From positions 868,001 through 932,000 of the forward strand of contig CAWBTU010000006.1 in NCBI GenBank assembly GCA_963791805.1: a stretch of DNA of 64,000 nucleotides, written 5' to 3'. This stretch comes from JACMJL01 sp963791805. Lineage in GTDB: Bacteria; Bacillota; Clostridia; Clostridiales; Clostridiaceae. A program made the translations under genes and the position numbers. The notes under the pieces are model-generated. The model saw nothing but the letters and a program-made list of their open reading frames with translations, was not told the DNA's origin and did not search any database. Below, in pieces: positions 8,694 through 16,055 of this stretch. How positions within the stretch are numbered: position 1 is the stretch's first letter; every line of letters begins with the position of its first letter.

Positions 8694-9290
8694 TTAATTG
8701 CTTTTATATAGATTGATTTGAGGAACTAGGCATCTCATTAAGGCCTTTCTCAGATCAATCTTTCCATTTTCAATACACCAATTAGTAGTAACAGAATATA
8801 TAATATGGAATAAGGTATCAGCCATAATTTTAGCTTCTATATCCTTACTAAAGGTACCTTTTTCTTGTCCCTTTTTAAAGCAATCATTTAATATAGGTAT
8901 AAGTGAATATTCATCTGTTGCCCAATCATCGTAACGGGATAATACTATTGTAGAGTAAAGGTTGGCAATAAATTCATATCCTTTAATTAAATAATAATCA
9001 ATTTGCCAATCAATGACCTGATTTAATGCTTCAAGATATGAGTCCTTAGAAATGGATTTATAATATTCATCCAATTCAATACTTTCATTTCTTACATATC
9101 CCAGTAGTATGTCTTGTTTAGACTTGAAATGATGATAAAAAGTTCCATTTGAAACCTCTGCAACCCTACATATCTCAACTAAAGTCGTTTCATCATATCC
9201 TTTTTCCTTTATAAGATTTAGCGCCGCATTAAATATTTTTTTTTGTGTCTCATTACCTTTTTTAGTTGGTGCATTAGTTTTAATATCCAT
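8694..9290 (-). CDS. TetR/AcrR family regulator
   Basis: This 198-residue protein has an N-terminal TetR helix-turn-helix (TTLVEICRVAEVSNGTFYHHFKSKQDIL, about residues 34-62) and an all-helical ligand domain. It is convergent with the hydratase-like gene, only 38 bp from its end. A 19-bp palindrome covers its own promoter, which points to autoregulation. It is a different subfamily from the TetR at 5052. The effector is unknown; control of the hydratase-like gene is possible by proximity only. Confidence 0.9.
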   Translation of the reverse strand: MDIKTNAPTKKGNETQKKIFNAALNLIKEKGYDETTLVEICRVAEVSNGTFYHHFKSKQDILLGYVRNESIELDEYYKSISKDSYLEALNQVIDWQIDYYLIKGYEFIANLYSTIVLSRYDDWATDEYSLIPILNDCFKKGQEKGTFSKDIEAKIMADTLFHIIYSVTTNWCIENGKIDLRKALMRCLVPQINLYKSN

Positions 9291-9323
9291 AAATAACTCC
9301 CGATTCTTAATTAATGATTTAAG

Positions 9324-9342
9324 TATGTATTAATTATACATA
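9324..9342 (-). promoter_or_regulatory. Likely autoregulatory operator of the second TetR gene
   Basis: The perfect inverted repeat TATGTAT-5-ATACATA lies 34-52 bp before the TetR start codon. It contains a minus-strand -10 box TATAAT (9333-9338), so a bound repressor would block transcription. Confidence 0.6.
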
Positions 9343-9537
9343 AAAAAGGCATCACCAGCAAATCACTGTAGCAATAGGTTTTATCACGAATAGTACTACT
9401 ATATTCATAAGTATACAAAAACCACTTTTGAAACTTAACTAGAAGCTGTAGAAAAAGATATTTTCAAAATGTTTTTTTAAGAAAAAAAGAGTTTGTAAAT
9501 CTACAATCTCTTAAAAACTGCTATTAAAATAAAAAAA

Positions 9538-9561
9538 TCCACACCTTAAAAAAAGTGAGGA
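9538..9561 (-). terminator. Terminator after tRNA-Leu(CAA)
   Basis: A 7-bp stem with one mismatch (9538-9544 with 9555-9561) is followed on the minus strand by seven T residues. It lies just after the tRNA 3' end. Confidence 0.65.
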
Positions 9562-9570
9562 TACTGATGG

Positions 9571-9649
9571 TGCCGATGGTGGGAGTCGAACCCACACGGT
9601 TTCCCGCATGATTTTGAGTCATGTGCGTCTGCCATTCCGCCACATCGGC
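9571..9649 (-). tRNA. tRNA-Leu (anticodon CAA)
   Basis: The minus strand folds into a class II tRNA. The acceptor stem is GCCGATG/CATCGGC, the anticodon stem CATGA/TCATG encloses the loop CTCAAAA, a variable arm GCGGGAAACCGT follows, and the T loop is GTTCGACTC. The CCA end is encoded (9568-9570). Anticodon CAA reads the UUG leucine codon. Confidence 0.95.
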
Positions 9650-9843
9650 ATATCTAACATGGAATATAATATCATATTATTCTCAGCTACGCAATATAAA
9701 TATAAAATTCTAGCTAGAAATTTGCAAATTCATTTCTGGCTTTGTTTTTCAAGTAAACTATTGTTAGATGAAGGCAAGTTTGCTAAAATAAAGAGACTGA
9801 ATAATTATTAATAATATTATTTATGTAGGAAGGAGATTAAAAA

Positions 9844-10536
9844 ATGATTTATTCACACGAAGTTGAAAGCATGATATGCGTAGCTAAGGGTCCTAATCAT
9901 GGTGCAGCACCAATTCCTGAAGAAGGGAAATGGGTACAGGCTAAAGAAATAAAAGATATCTCTGGGTTAACACATGGAATAGGTTGGTGTGCTCCACAAC
10001 AGGGTGCATGCAAACTCACATTAAATGTTAAGGATGGAATTATACAAGAGGCTTTGGTAGAGACTATAGGATGTTCAGGTATGACTCATTCAGCTGCTAT
10101 GGCATCTGAAATATTGCCTGGGAAAACTATTCTTGAAGCTTTGAATACAGATTTAGTTTGTGATGCAATTAATACAGCAATGAGAGAATTATTTTTACAG
10201 ATAGTTTATGGAAGAACTCAAACTGCATTTTCAGAAGGTGGACTACCTATTGGAGCAGGACTTGAGGATTTAGGAAAAGGTTTAAGAAGTCAAGTTGGTA
10301 CTATGTACGGAACTTTGGCTAAAGGAACTAGATATTTAGAAATGGCTGAAGGCTATGTTTCAAGAATAGCCTTAGATGCAGACAGCCAAGTAATTGGTTA
10401 TGAATTTATTAGCTTTGGAAAAATGATGGACATGATTAAAAAAGGTATGGATGCAAATGAAGCTATGAAAAAAGCAACTGGTAGCTATGGAAGATTTGTA
10501 GAAGCCGCATTAATTATTGATCCTAGACATGAATAA
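9844..10536 (+). CDS. IscU-like iron-sulfur cluster scaffold family protein
   Basis: This 230-residue protein is of the clostridial group annotated as iron-sulfur assembly scaffold that is always followed by a GGGtGRT protein. Conserved-looking cysteines lie in GWCAPQQGAC and in IGCSGMTHSAAMASE, followed by the glycine-rich stretch FSEGGLPIGAGLEDLGKGLRSQVGTMYGT. It is longer than true IscU (about 130 residues). The start follows AAGGAG. The next gene begins 20 bp after the stop, so they form one operon. The biochemical role of this pair is not established; the scaffold name rests on family resemblance. Confidence 0.8.
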   Translation: MIYSHEVESMICVAKGPNHGAAPIPEEGKWVQAKEIKDISGLTHGIGWCAPQQGACKLTLNVKDGIIQEALVETIGCSGMTHSAAMASEILPGKTILEALNTDLVCDAINTAMRELFLQIVYGRTQTAFSEGGLPIGAGLEDLGKGLRSQVGTMYGTLAKGTRYLEMAEGYVSRIALDADSQVIGYEFISFGKMMDMIKKGMDANEAMKKATGSYGRFVEAALIIDPRHE

Positions 10537-10556
10537 GATAAGGAGGATGAATTTAA

Positions 10557-11558
10557 ATGGCATTATTTGAAAGTTATGAAAGAAGAATAGATCAGATTAT
10601 ACCCGTACTTCAGAAATATGGAATGAATTCCATTGAAGATGCAAAAGCTGTTTGCGCTGAAAAGGGCATAGATCCTTACACAATAACTAAAGAAATTCAA
10701 GCAATATGTTTTGAAAATGCTTGCTGGGCATACGTTGTAGGTGCAGCAATTGCAATCAAAAAAGGCACTACAAAAGCTGCAGATGCTGCTGAAGCAATTG
10801 GAGAAGGCTTACAGGCATTCTGTATTCCTGGTTCTGTTGCAGATGATAGAAAAGTTGGACTTGGACACGGAAATCTTGCTGCTATGCTTTTAAGAGAAGA
10901 AACTGCTTGTTTTGCTTTTTTAGCTGGACATGAATCCTTTGCAGCTGCTGAAGGTGCAATTGGTCTTGCAAAATCTGCAAACAGAGTTAGAAAAGAGCCA
11001 TTAAGAGTTATTCTTAACGGTCTAGGAAAAGATGCAGCTATGATTATTTCCAGAATCAATGGTTTTACATATGTACAAACTAAATTTGATTATTATACTG
11101 GAAAAGTTGAAATAGCAAAAGAAACTGCTTATTCTAATGGAGAAAGAGCTAAAGTTAGATGCTATGGCTGTGACGACGTTAGAGAAGGCGTTGCAATAAT
11201 GCATATGGAAGGCGTTGACGTTTCTATAACTGGAAATTCAACAAATCCAACTAGATTCCAGCACCCAGTTGCAGGAACTTACAAGAAAGAATGTTTAGAA
11301 CAAGGAAAGAAATACTTCTCAGTAGCATCAGGTGGTGGTACTGGAAGAACTCTTCATCCTGACAATATGGCAGCTGGTCCAGCTTCCTATGGTATGACTG
11401 ATACAATGGGAAGAATGCACTCAGATGCTCAATTCGCAGGATCTTCATCAGTTCCAGCTCATGTTGAAATGATGGGATTAATCGGAATGGGTAACAACCC
11501 AATGGTTGGAGCAACTGTTGCTGTAGCAGTGGCTGTTGAAGAGGCTATGAAGAAATAA
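10557..11558 (+). CDS. GGGtGRT family protein
   Basis: This 333-residue protein carries the family signature SGGGTGRTLHPDNM near residue 258. The N-terminal half contains a cysteine-bearing helix (AICFENACWAYVVGAAIAIKK) and a GLGHGNLAAMLLREETACFAFLAGHESFA stretch. It is co-transcribed with the IscU-like protein, its usual partner. The function is unknown; the constant pairing suggests a joint iron-sulfur or redox task. A strong terminator follows. The 3' end of a second, diverged copy of this gene survives at 13773, so the organism or an ancestor once had two. Confidence 0.85.
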   Translation: MALFESYERRIDQIIPVLQKYGMNSIEDAKAVCAEKGIDPYTITKEIQAICFENACWAYVVGAAIAIKKGTTKAADAAEAIGEGLQAFCIPGSVADDRKVGLGHGNLAAMLLREETACFAFLAGHESFAAAEGAIGLAKSANRVRKEPLRVILNGLGKDAAMIISRINGFTYVQTKFDYYTGKVEIAKETAYSNGERAKVRCYGCDDVREGVAIMHMEGVDVSITGNSTNPTRFQHPVAGTYKKECLEQGKKYFSVASGGGTGRTLHPDNMAAGPASYGMTDTMGRMHSDAQFAGSSSVPAHVEMMGLIGMGNNPMVGATVAVAVAVEEAMKK

Positions 11559-11745
11559 TAAAACTGTTGTCCACTAACAATAAAGTTTAGTCAAACTAGA
11601 ACAAGTTTGGTTAAAACTGTGTATTCGGTGAAAGTTTTCCTTTCACCAACTGCACAGTTTTTTAATTCACCTCTATTAAATTAATAGTAATCTAAATTGA
11701 TTTTGAACACCAAATCCAATCAGTACCCCCTACTAAACTTTAAGG
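11524..11745 (+). repeat. Direct repeat copy 1: 3' end of GGGtGRT gene plus terminator region
   Basis: From the last ten codons of the gene through the terminator to about 11745 the sequence is matched, with substitutions and small gaps, by 13773-13965. The second copy is not a recent duplicate, because even the surviving codons differ at synonymous sites. Confidence 0.75.
11615..11663 (+). terminator. Terminator of the IscU-like/GGGtGRT operon
   Basis: The outer stem AACTGTG / CACAGTT and inner stem GGTGAAAG / CTTTCACC are followed by six T residues. Confidence 0.85.
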
Positions 11746-11770
11746 GTAGTATACATGACGCATTAGCAAA

Positions 11771-11805
11771 TAGATAATATATATAGAGCAAATGTATATT
11801 ATCTA
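11771..11805. repeat. Inverted repeat in the 11559-11914 intergenic region
   Basis: The 11-bp arms TAGATAATATA and TATATTATCTA are separated by 13 bp, and flanking GCAAA/TTTGC extends the pairing imperfectly. There is no T-run directly after it. It could be a regulator site or an RNA hairpin. A TATAAT box near 11870 may serve the small gene at 11915. Otherwise the intergenic stretch holds only the terminator. Confidence 0.45.
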
Positions 11806-11914
11806 AAATTTGCGAGCTATTTAATGGGATTTTTTTTAATTTTTGTTTAAAAATTCTCCTAAATGCTATATAATTTAGTAAAGAAGCTTTTTCACAGACA
11901 AGGGGGAAATTACA

Positions 11915-12067
11915 ATGAAACTAATATGTAAGTGTGGAAATATGGAGGATTTAAAATCAGATATTAAAATTAAAGAATTTGAACTTAGAAACTGTGGCGA
12001 TGGATCTATGGCATTAGTATGTAAGAAATGTAATGAAGTAGTGTTCTTACAACGAAAAGAAAGTTAA
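11915..12067 (+). CDS. Small zinc-ribbon-like protein, 50 residues
   Basis: The gene encodes two paired cysteines, CKC at 5-7 near the start and CKKC at 36-39, which fits a small zinc ribbon. The binding site AGGGGG lies 9 bp before the ATG and a strong terminator follows directly, so it is a real monocistronic gene. I do not recognise a family. It could be a nucleic-acid-binding or regulatory protein; function unknown. Confidence 0.65.
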   Translation: MKLICKCGNMEDLKSDIKIKEFELRNCGDGSMALVCKKCNEVVFLQRKES

Positions 12068-12071
12068 AAGT

Positions 12072-12106
12072 AGTTCTGAGGGATTCCTCGGAGCTTTATT
12101 TTTTTC
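12072..12106 (+). terminator. Terminator after the zinc-ribbon gene
   Basis: A 10-bp stem (AGTTCTGAGG / CCTCGGAGCT, with G-T pairs), a 4-nt loop and a T-rich run lie directly after the stop codon. Confidence 0.85.
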
Positions 12107-12173
12107 TAATAAATCTTTTTCTAAGGCAATATAATTAATAGAACAAACTCTTTCGTAGAATGGGGGATTTAGA

Positions 12174-12362
12174 ATGAGATTGGACAGAACGAAAATCAAA
12201 TTCTTATATGGTTTTGGGTGGGTGTTACTGATAGGTAGCGTATTGTGCACAATTGATAGTATAGTAAATAATAATGATGATCCATGGAGGTTAGTATTTG
12301 CAATTCCTTTATCAATAGGGATAATATTAAGATACGGGTACATACTAAAAAAACTTAAATAA
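12174..12362 (+). CDS. Small two-helix membrane protein, 62 residues
   Basis: The protein has two hydrophobic segments (about residues 10-28 and 38-56) joined by the polar loop DSIVNNNDDPWR, with basic ends. The site GGGGGATTTAGA precedes the ATG at normal spacing. I do not recognise a family. It lies in an accessory stretch with other tiny genes. Confidence 0.6.
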   Translation: MRLDRTKIKFLYGFGWVLLIGSVLCTIDSIVNNNDDPWRLVFAIPLSIGIILRYGYILKKLK

Positions 12363-12457
12363 AGAGGGCAATGGAAGATTAAAGAAAAGTATAAGTGATA
12401 ATCATAAATGAGCCATATTTAATCTTAAAGCAATAATTACTTCTATTATATATATCG

Positions 12458-12520
12458 TATAATTAGATTAAACCATTTCCATTCCCCATGGCGCTGGAGT
12501 CATTAACCAGTGCTTTTTAT
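12458..12520 (+). repeat. TATAAT-hairpin element, copy 1
   Basis: TATAAT (12458-12463) is followed after 27 nt by the stem GCGCTGG / CCAGTGC (12491-12497, 12507-12513) with the 9-nt loop AGTCATTAA and then TTTTTATTTC. Three other copies lie at 15736, 15874 and 16431 with the same geometry. Confidence 0.65.
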
Positions 12521-12617
12521 TTCGCACTTATAGTCGATTTATGTAATACGGTATTTATGAAAAATATGTAAACATATATTATAATTGGATATGTAATAAA
12601 CTAAGGGAAGTGTATTT

Positions 12618-13640
12618 ATGGATTTTATAGAAGAAATAAAACTATTTTCGAATAGGGTAATGCAAATAAAAGATAAAATGCAAACTGAAGAAGCAATTAA
12701 AACATCTATAGTGTTACCTTTTTTTCAACTATTAGGATATGATATTTTTAATCCAGAAGAGTTTATTCCAGAATATACTACAGACGTAGGTATTAAAAAA
12801 GGTGAAAAAATTGATTACGTAATTATGAGTGAATTAAATCCAATTATGCTAATAGAGGTTAAGAATTGTCCAGACAAAAATTTAAAAAGGCATACTTCGC
12901 AATTATTTAGATATTTTGCTGTTAGTAAGGCAAGATACGGAATGCTTACAAATGGCTTTTGCTTTATATTTTATACCGATTTAAATGAGAAAAATATTAT
13001 GGATACAGAAAGCTTTTTTGAATTCAACTTATTGGAACTAAACGATAAGAATATTGATGAGATTTGCAAATATACTAAGAATAATTTTAATGTAGACGAA
13101 ATATATGAATCTGCTTCAGAATTGAGATACTTGAATAAAATCAAGCAATTAATTATTTCTCAAAGCAAAAAACCAAGTGATGCATTTATAAATTATATAT
13201 TAGGTGAAGTATATTGTGGTAGAAAGACTAAGACATTAGTTGATACATTTAGAGAATACACAAAGGTGTCCTTAAAAAATTTAATTGTTGATGAAAAACA
13301 TAGATCTATTAATGAAGTTAGCTTAGATGTTGAAAATATAGAAAATTCAGTCATAATGTCGCAAATAGAAATGGAATCATTTTATATAGTTAAATCAGTA
13401 GTAAGAAGAATCATTAATCCTGAGAATATAACTTATGTTAATAATGAAAATGATTTTACTGTAGTAGTAGAAAATAATTCTAAAAAATGGATATGTAAAA
13501 TCAATGTGAGAAATAAAATGGAGATAAAATTGCCTTATGACAATGAAGTAGGAGAAGTTATTTATGATTTTGAATCTACAGATGATATATATGAACTTGA
13601 TAATGAAATAATGGAAATTGCTAAAAATCTAATAAACTAA
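12618..13640 (+). CDS. Standalone type I restriction HsdR N-terminal-like nuclease domain protein
   Basis: This 340-residue protein starts with the domain seen at the N-terminus of HsdR subunits (HSDR_N type). The PD-(D/E)XK core is visible: Asp66 in KIDYVIM, then Glu80-x-Lys82 in LIEVKN, then the helix QLFRYFAVSKARYGMLTNG. The second half (about 180-340) has no helicase motif and is not recognised. No hsdM or hsdS gene is nearby, so it is not a complete restriction system. It lies between the intact GGGtGRT gene and the fossil of its paralogue, which suggests that it came with an inserted or rearranged segment. A nuclease or defence role is inferred. Confidence 0.75.
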   Translation: MDFIEEIKLFSNRVMQIKDKMQTEEAIKTSIVLPFFQLLGYDIFNPEEFIPEYTTDVGIKKGEKIDYVIMSELNPIMLIEVKNCPDKNLKRHTSQLFRYFAVSKARYGMLTNGFCFIFYTDLNEKNIMDTESFFEFNLLELNDKNIDEICKYTKNNFNVDEIYESASELRYLNKIKQLIISQSKKPSDAFINYILGEVYCGRKTKTLVDTFREYTKVSLKNLIVDEKHRSINEVSLDVENIENSVIMSQIEMESFYIVKSVVRRIINPENITYVNNENDFTVVVENNSKKWICKINVRNKMEIKLPYDNEVGEVIYDFESTDDIYELDNEIMEIAKNLIN

Positions 13641-13772
13641 AAAATAAAAAATTCTAAAAACAGTTAAGGTATAAACTATAGATGGTTTTAGGCTAGAAAA
13701 TCGTACTTGTTCTTGTAAGAATTTAAATATAATACACAATAGCCTTAATAAACCTTGATTTCACCTAGACGT

Positions 13773-13965
13773 CAGTTGCTGTGGAAGAGGCTATGAAGAA
13801 ATAATAAAACACTTGTCCACTAACAATAAAGTTTAGTTAAACATAATACAGTCTAGTTAAAATTGTGTAATCAGTGAAGGTTTTCCTTTCACTAACTGCA
13901 CAGTTTTTTAATTTCCCGCTTTTAAATTAATGGAAAACGAACCAACCCCTCCTAAACTCTTATTA
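13773..13965 (+). pseudogene. Fossil 3' end of a second GGGtGRT gene with its terminator region
   Basis: The reading frame up to the TAA at about 13801-13803 still encodes VAVEEAMKK, the exact C-terminus of the GGGtGRT protein, but with different codons for the first residues. The rest of the gene is gone. Downstream sequence aligns to 11559-11745 including the terminator. It is the relic of a diverged paralogue or of a rearranged allele. The 130 bp before it hold nothing recognisable. Confidence 0.7.
13861..13909 (+). terminator. Relic terminator of the lost GGGtGRT paralogue
   Basis: The outer stem AATTGTG / CACAGTT and an inner stem built from AGTGAA / TTCACT are followed by T residues. 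It is homologous to 11615-11663. Confidence 0.7.
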
Positions 13966-13992
13966 ATCAGAACTTACCCTAAAAATAGAAAA

Positions 13993-14013
13993 AGCTCTTT
14001 TTCAAGAGCTCTT
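13993..14013 (-). terminator. Terminator after the 47-residue gene
   Basis: The 7-bp perfect stem AGCTCTT / AAGAGCT with a 4-nt loop is followed on the minus strand by TTTTTCTATTTTT. Confidence 0.65.
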
Positions 14014-14099
14014 CCTATGATTATTATTTCCAAAACTTTAAGGGAACAATCTACATAAATAAGTATAGACATAATTTAGTGATTCTATTCAACTGAAAG

Positions 14100-14243
14100 T
14101 TATTTTTGTGATTTTGGTTTGTTATTTGGAGTTTTATTAGCTTTACTATGCAGAACCTTTTCACCTTTATCGTCAGGTTGATGCTCAGTTCCATCAAAAG
14201 GTTTTTGCCTAGATAAACCTTCAATGTTTGTATCTTTTGCCAT
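14100..14243 (-). CDS. Small hydrophilic protein, 47 residues
   Basis: The protein starts MAKDTNIEGLSRQKPFDGTEH and is rich in Lys, Asn, Asp and Pro with no hydrophobic core. Such composition is seen in small spore or stress proteins, but I do not recognise a family. GAGGTGAT lies 4 bp before the ATG. A terminator is found about 90 bp downstream. Its frame is better supported than the overlapping longer antisense-type frames because it alone has a binding site. Confidence 0.55.
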   Translation of the reverse strand: MAKDTNIEGLSRQKPFDGTEHQPDDKGEKVLHSKANKTPNNKPKSQK

Positions 14244-14376
14244 ATTATCACCTCGAATTTATTTTGTACAAAAAACTAAAAATTATGAAAGGAGATACGT
14301 TCGTACAATTTAAATATGCTCCTCTTTATAGTAAACAGTTTTATATTTAAACTGTCTACCACAAGGGGAACATATC

Positions 14377-14414
14377 AATTTTTTCAATAATACAGTATTT
14401 TTTATTGAAAAATT
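14377..14414. terminator. AT-rich inverted repeat, possible terminator
   Basis: The arms AATTTTTTCAATAA and TTATTGAAAAATT pair with one bulge around an 11-nt loop. It lies just beyond the stop of the 33-residue gene and may end that transcript. Confidence 0.4.
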
Positions 14415-14423
14415 AACTCGATA

Positions 14424-14525
14424 TTACTTACCTCGCCTCTTATTTATATAGAATATCACACCAAATAATCCAACTAAAATAGCTACTACAAAAACAATTA
14501 AAGCTAATAGTATTTGAATTTTCAT
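14424..14525 (-). CDS. Single-helix membrane peptide, 33 residues
   Basis: The peptide begins MKIQILLALIVFVVAILVGL, continues through a single transmembrane helix and ends in a basic tail NKRRGK. GAGGTGAT lies 4 bp before the ATG, the same arrangement as in the neighbouring 47-residue gene. Peptides of this type include small membrane regulators and type I toxin-like peptides; nothing here decides between them. Confidence 0.5.
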   Translation of the reverse strand: MKIQILLALIVFVVAILVGLFGVIFYINKRRGK

Positions 14526-14596
14526 TATAATCACCTCAAACATAGTATGTGATTTAATTCAAATTATCATAACAGTAAATGAAAGGAGATAGTAAG

Positions 14597-14767
14597 ATGA
14601 AAACATTAAGTTTAATTCAACCTTGGTCTACGCTAATAGCTCTAGATGAAAAGAATTGAAGAATAAAAAATGATCTATCTATATGTAGTAATTGCGAAAT
14701 CGTAGATATTGATACGGAATGTGACTTAGAAGAAATGAGATTAGTGGAAATAAATATAAAAGCATAA
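14597..14767 (+). pseudogene. Remnant of an ASCH-domain protein
   Basis: After the strong site AAAGGAG the frame reads MKTLSLIQPWSTLIALDEKN and then a stop. This is the typical start of ASCH-domain proteins (SLxQPWxxLIxxGxK). The same frame continues after the stop for 35 codons that include CSNCEIVDIDTECDLEEM, which I do not recognise as ASCH. The middle of the gene is missing, so it is a relic with an internal deletion. Confidence 0.6.
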
Positions 14768-15130
14768 TTACACATTCCAAGAAAACTATTAAGGAAAAGG
14801 TAAAAAAAGATAACCGAGCACTACTGAAAGTGAACAGTTATCTAACTTCAAATGGGGCGTTATGTTTCGGGATTATCAATTTAGTTAATTAAGTGGCATA
14901 AGACTAATCTATGAAATAATCTATGCCACTAGCAAAGAGCTAGGATCTGGATACAAAATTAGTATATGCGAAGAAATCTAAATTATTCTTTATAATATAA
15001 GTATATAACGGAGTAAAAGATGAATACGGAGCTTTTAGACCCAAAAAAATTTATTGACAAGGAATATAAGTACATTTTGAAAAGCTAGAACATACTATAA
15101 TGTTGAAAGATTATAATTTGGAGGAAAAAT
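14768..15130. other. Intergenic region with an inverted repeat
   Basis: No intact gene is visible in these 363 bp. A perfect 9-bp inverted repeat, AGTGGCATA / TATGCCACT (14892-14900, 14922-14930), with a 21-nt loop lies in the middle without a T-run. Short frames such as one starting MNTELLDPKKFIDKEY (near 15019) look like gene debris. The last 60 bp carry the promoter and binding site of the cupin gene. Confidence 0.4.
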
Positions 15131-15733
15131 ATGTATAATACTTATGGTATGTATCCGTGTCCCTATTGCTATAACACACCAAGAGATAATTCAATGCGTT
15201 ATGCTTATAATGACTATCAATGTCCATACATCGCAATGTATGACCAAAAATTTTTGAGACAGTTTACTGAAGAAAGTATCCCATTTGATGATGAAATAGA
15301 GGATGAGCGTTTAATTAAATTAAAAGATTATGGACCACAACCATTCGTAATTAATATTAATGAAGCTACTAAACAAAATAAAACTTTCCGTACCGCTTTG
15401 TGGACAGGAAAACATTTGCAAGTTACCTTGATGAGCATAAAAGTTGGAGACGATATAGGTTTGGAAGTTCATCCAAACACTGACCAGTTTATACGAATTG
15501 AAGAAGGTCAAGGACTTGTTAAAATGGGAAGCAGCAAAAACAGGTTAGATTTTCAAGCAAAAGTATATGATGACTTTGCAATTATGATACCTGCTGGTAA
15601 ATGGCACAACATTATAAATACAGGCAATAAACCACTTAAAGTATATTCTATCTATGCGCCACCTCACCATCCACATGGTACAGTTCATATAACTAAAGCA
15701 GATGCAGAAGCTGCTGAAAGAAACTATATATGA
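15131..15733 (+). CDS. Cupin-domain protein
   Basis: This 200-residue protein has a Tyr/Cys-rich N-terminal part (MYPCPYCYNTPRDNSMRYAY) and a cupin barrel from about residue 75 to 185. The metal motifs are EVHPNTDQFIRIEEG and IMIPAGKWHNIINTG. Clostridia and bacilli have similar mannose-6-phosphate isomerase-like cupins; the N-terminal extension recalls spore-coat-associated proteins, but this is only an impression. The start follows TTGGAGG. A TATAAT-hairpin element begins 3 bp after the stop. Confidence 0.8.
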   Translation: MYNTYGMYPCPYCYNTPRDNSMRYAYNDYQCPYIAMYDQKFLRQFTEESIPFDDEIEDERLIKLKDYGPQPFVININEATKQNKTFRTALWTGKHLQVTLMSIKVGDDIGLEVHPNTDQFIRIEEGQGLVKMGSSKNRLDFQAKVYDDFAIMIPAGKWHNIINTGNKPLKVYSIYAPPHHPHGTVHITKADAEAAERNYI

Positions 15734-15735
15734 CA

Positions 15736-15796
15736 TATAATTAAAATAGACTAGTGATTTTCTCTTAGCGCTGGCATAACCAACCAGTGCTTTTTT
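15736..15796 (+). repeat. TATAAT-hairpin element, copy 2
   Basis: TATAAT (15736-15741), 26 nt, then the stem GCGCTGG / CCAGTGC (15768-15774, 15784-15790) with the 9-nt loop CATAACCAA and six T residues. It can also serve as the terminator of the cupin gene. Confidence 0.7.
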
Positions 15797-15873
15797 ATAG
15801 CATAACTATAAAATAATTCGCCAATGATACATATTTTTCCATAAAATAGCATGCACTAATATGATGTATGGTT

Positions 15874-15940
15874 TATAATATAAATAACCCAGTTCATTTT
15901 TCTAAAAGCATCGGAGTGATTAACCGATGCTTGTTTATTT
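15874..15940 (+). repeat. TATAAT-hairpin element, copy 3
   Basis: TATAAT (15874-15879), 27 nt, then the stem AGCATCGG / CCGATGCT (15907-15914, 15924-15931) with the 9-nt loop AGTGATTAA and TGTTTATTTC. Both stem sides differ from the other copies but still pair, so the structure is conserved more than the sequence. Confidence 0.65.
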
Positions 15941-16019
15941 CATATATAACAATGCTGCAAATGGCAGTGGAATACCAAGATAAACGACTAAATCTATTCT
16001 ACTAAAATGCTTCAATAAA

Positions 16020-16051
16020 AATCACCTCAGCTAAATTCTGCCAAGGCGATT
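16020..16051 (-). terminator. Terminator after the 83-residue gene
   Basis: A 12-bp stem with a few G-T pairs (16020-16031 with 16040-16051), an 8-nt loop and a minus-strand T-run lie 5 bp beyond the stop codon. Confidence 0.8.
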
Positions 16052-16055
16052 ATTT

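Noticed and set aside
9608..9811. A 67-codon forward frame overlapping the tRNA-Leu gene
   Set aside because: It starts inside the tRNA on the opposite strand, has no binding site and no recognisable protein features.
14051..14251. A 66-codon minus-strand frame
   Set aside because: It overlaps the 47-residue gene in another frame and has no binding site, while the 47-residue gene has a good one.
15935..16015. A 26-residue hydrophobic minus-strand frame starting with TTG
   Set aside because: Its apparent binding site is the right arm of the terminator of the preceding gene, so translation is unlikely.
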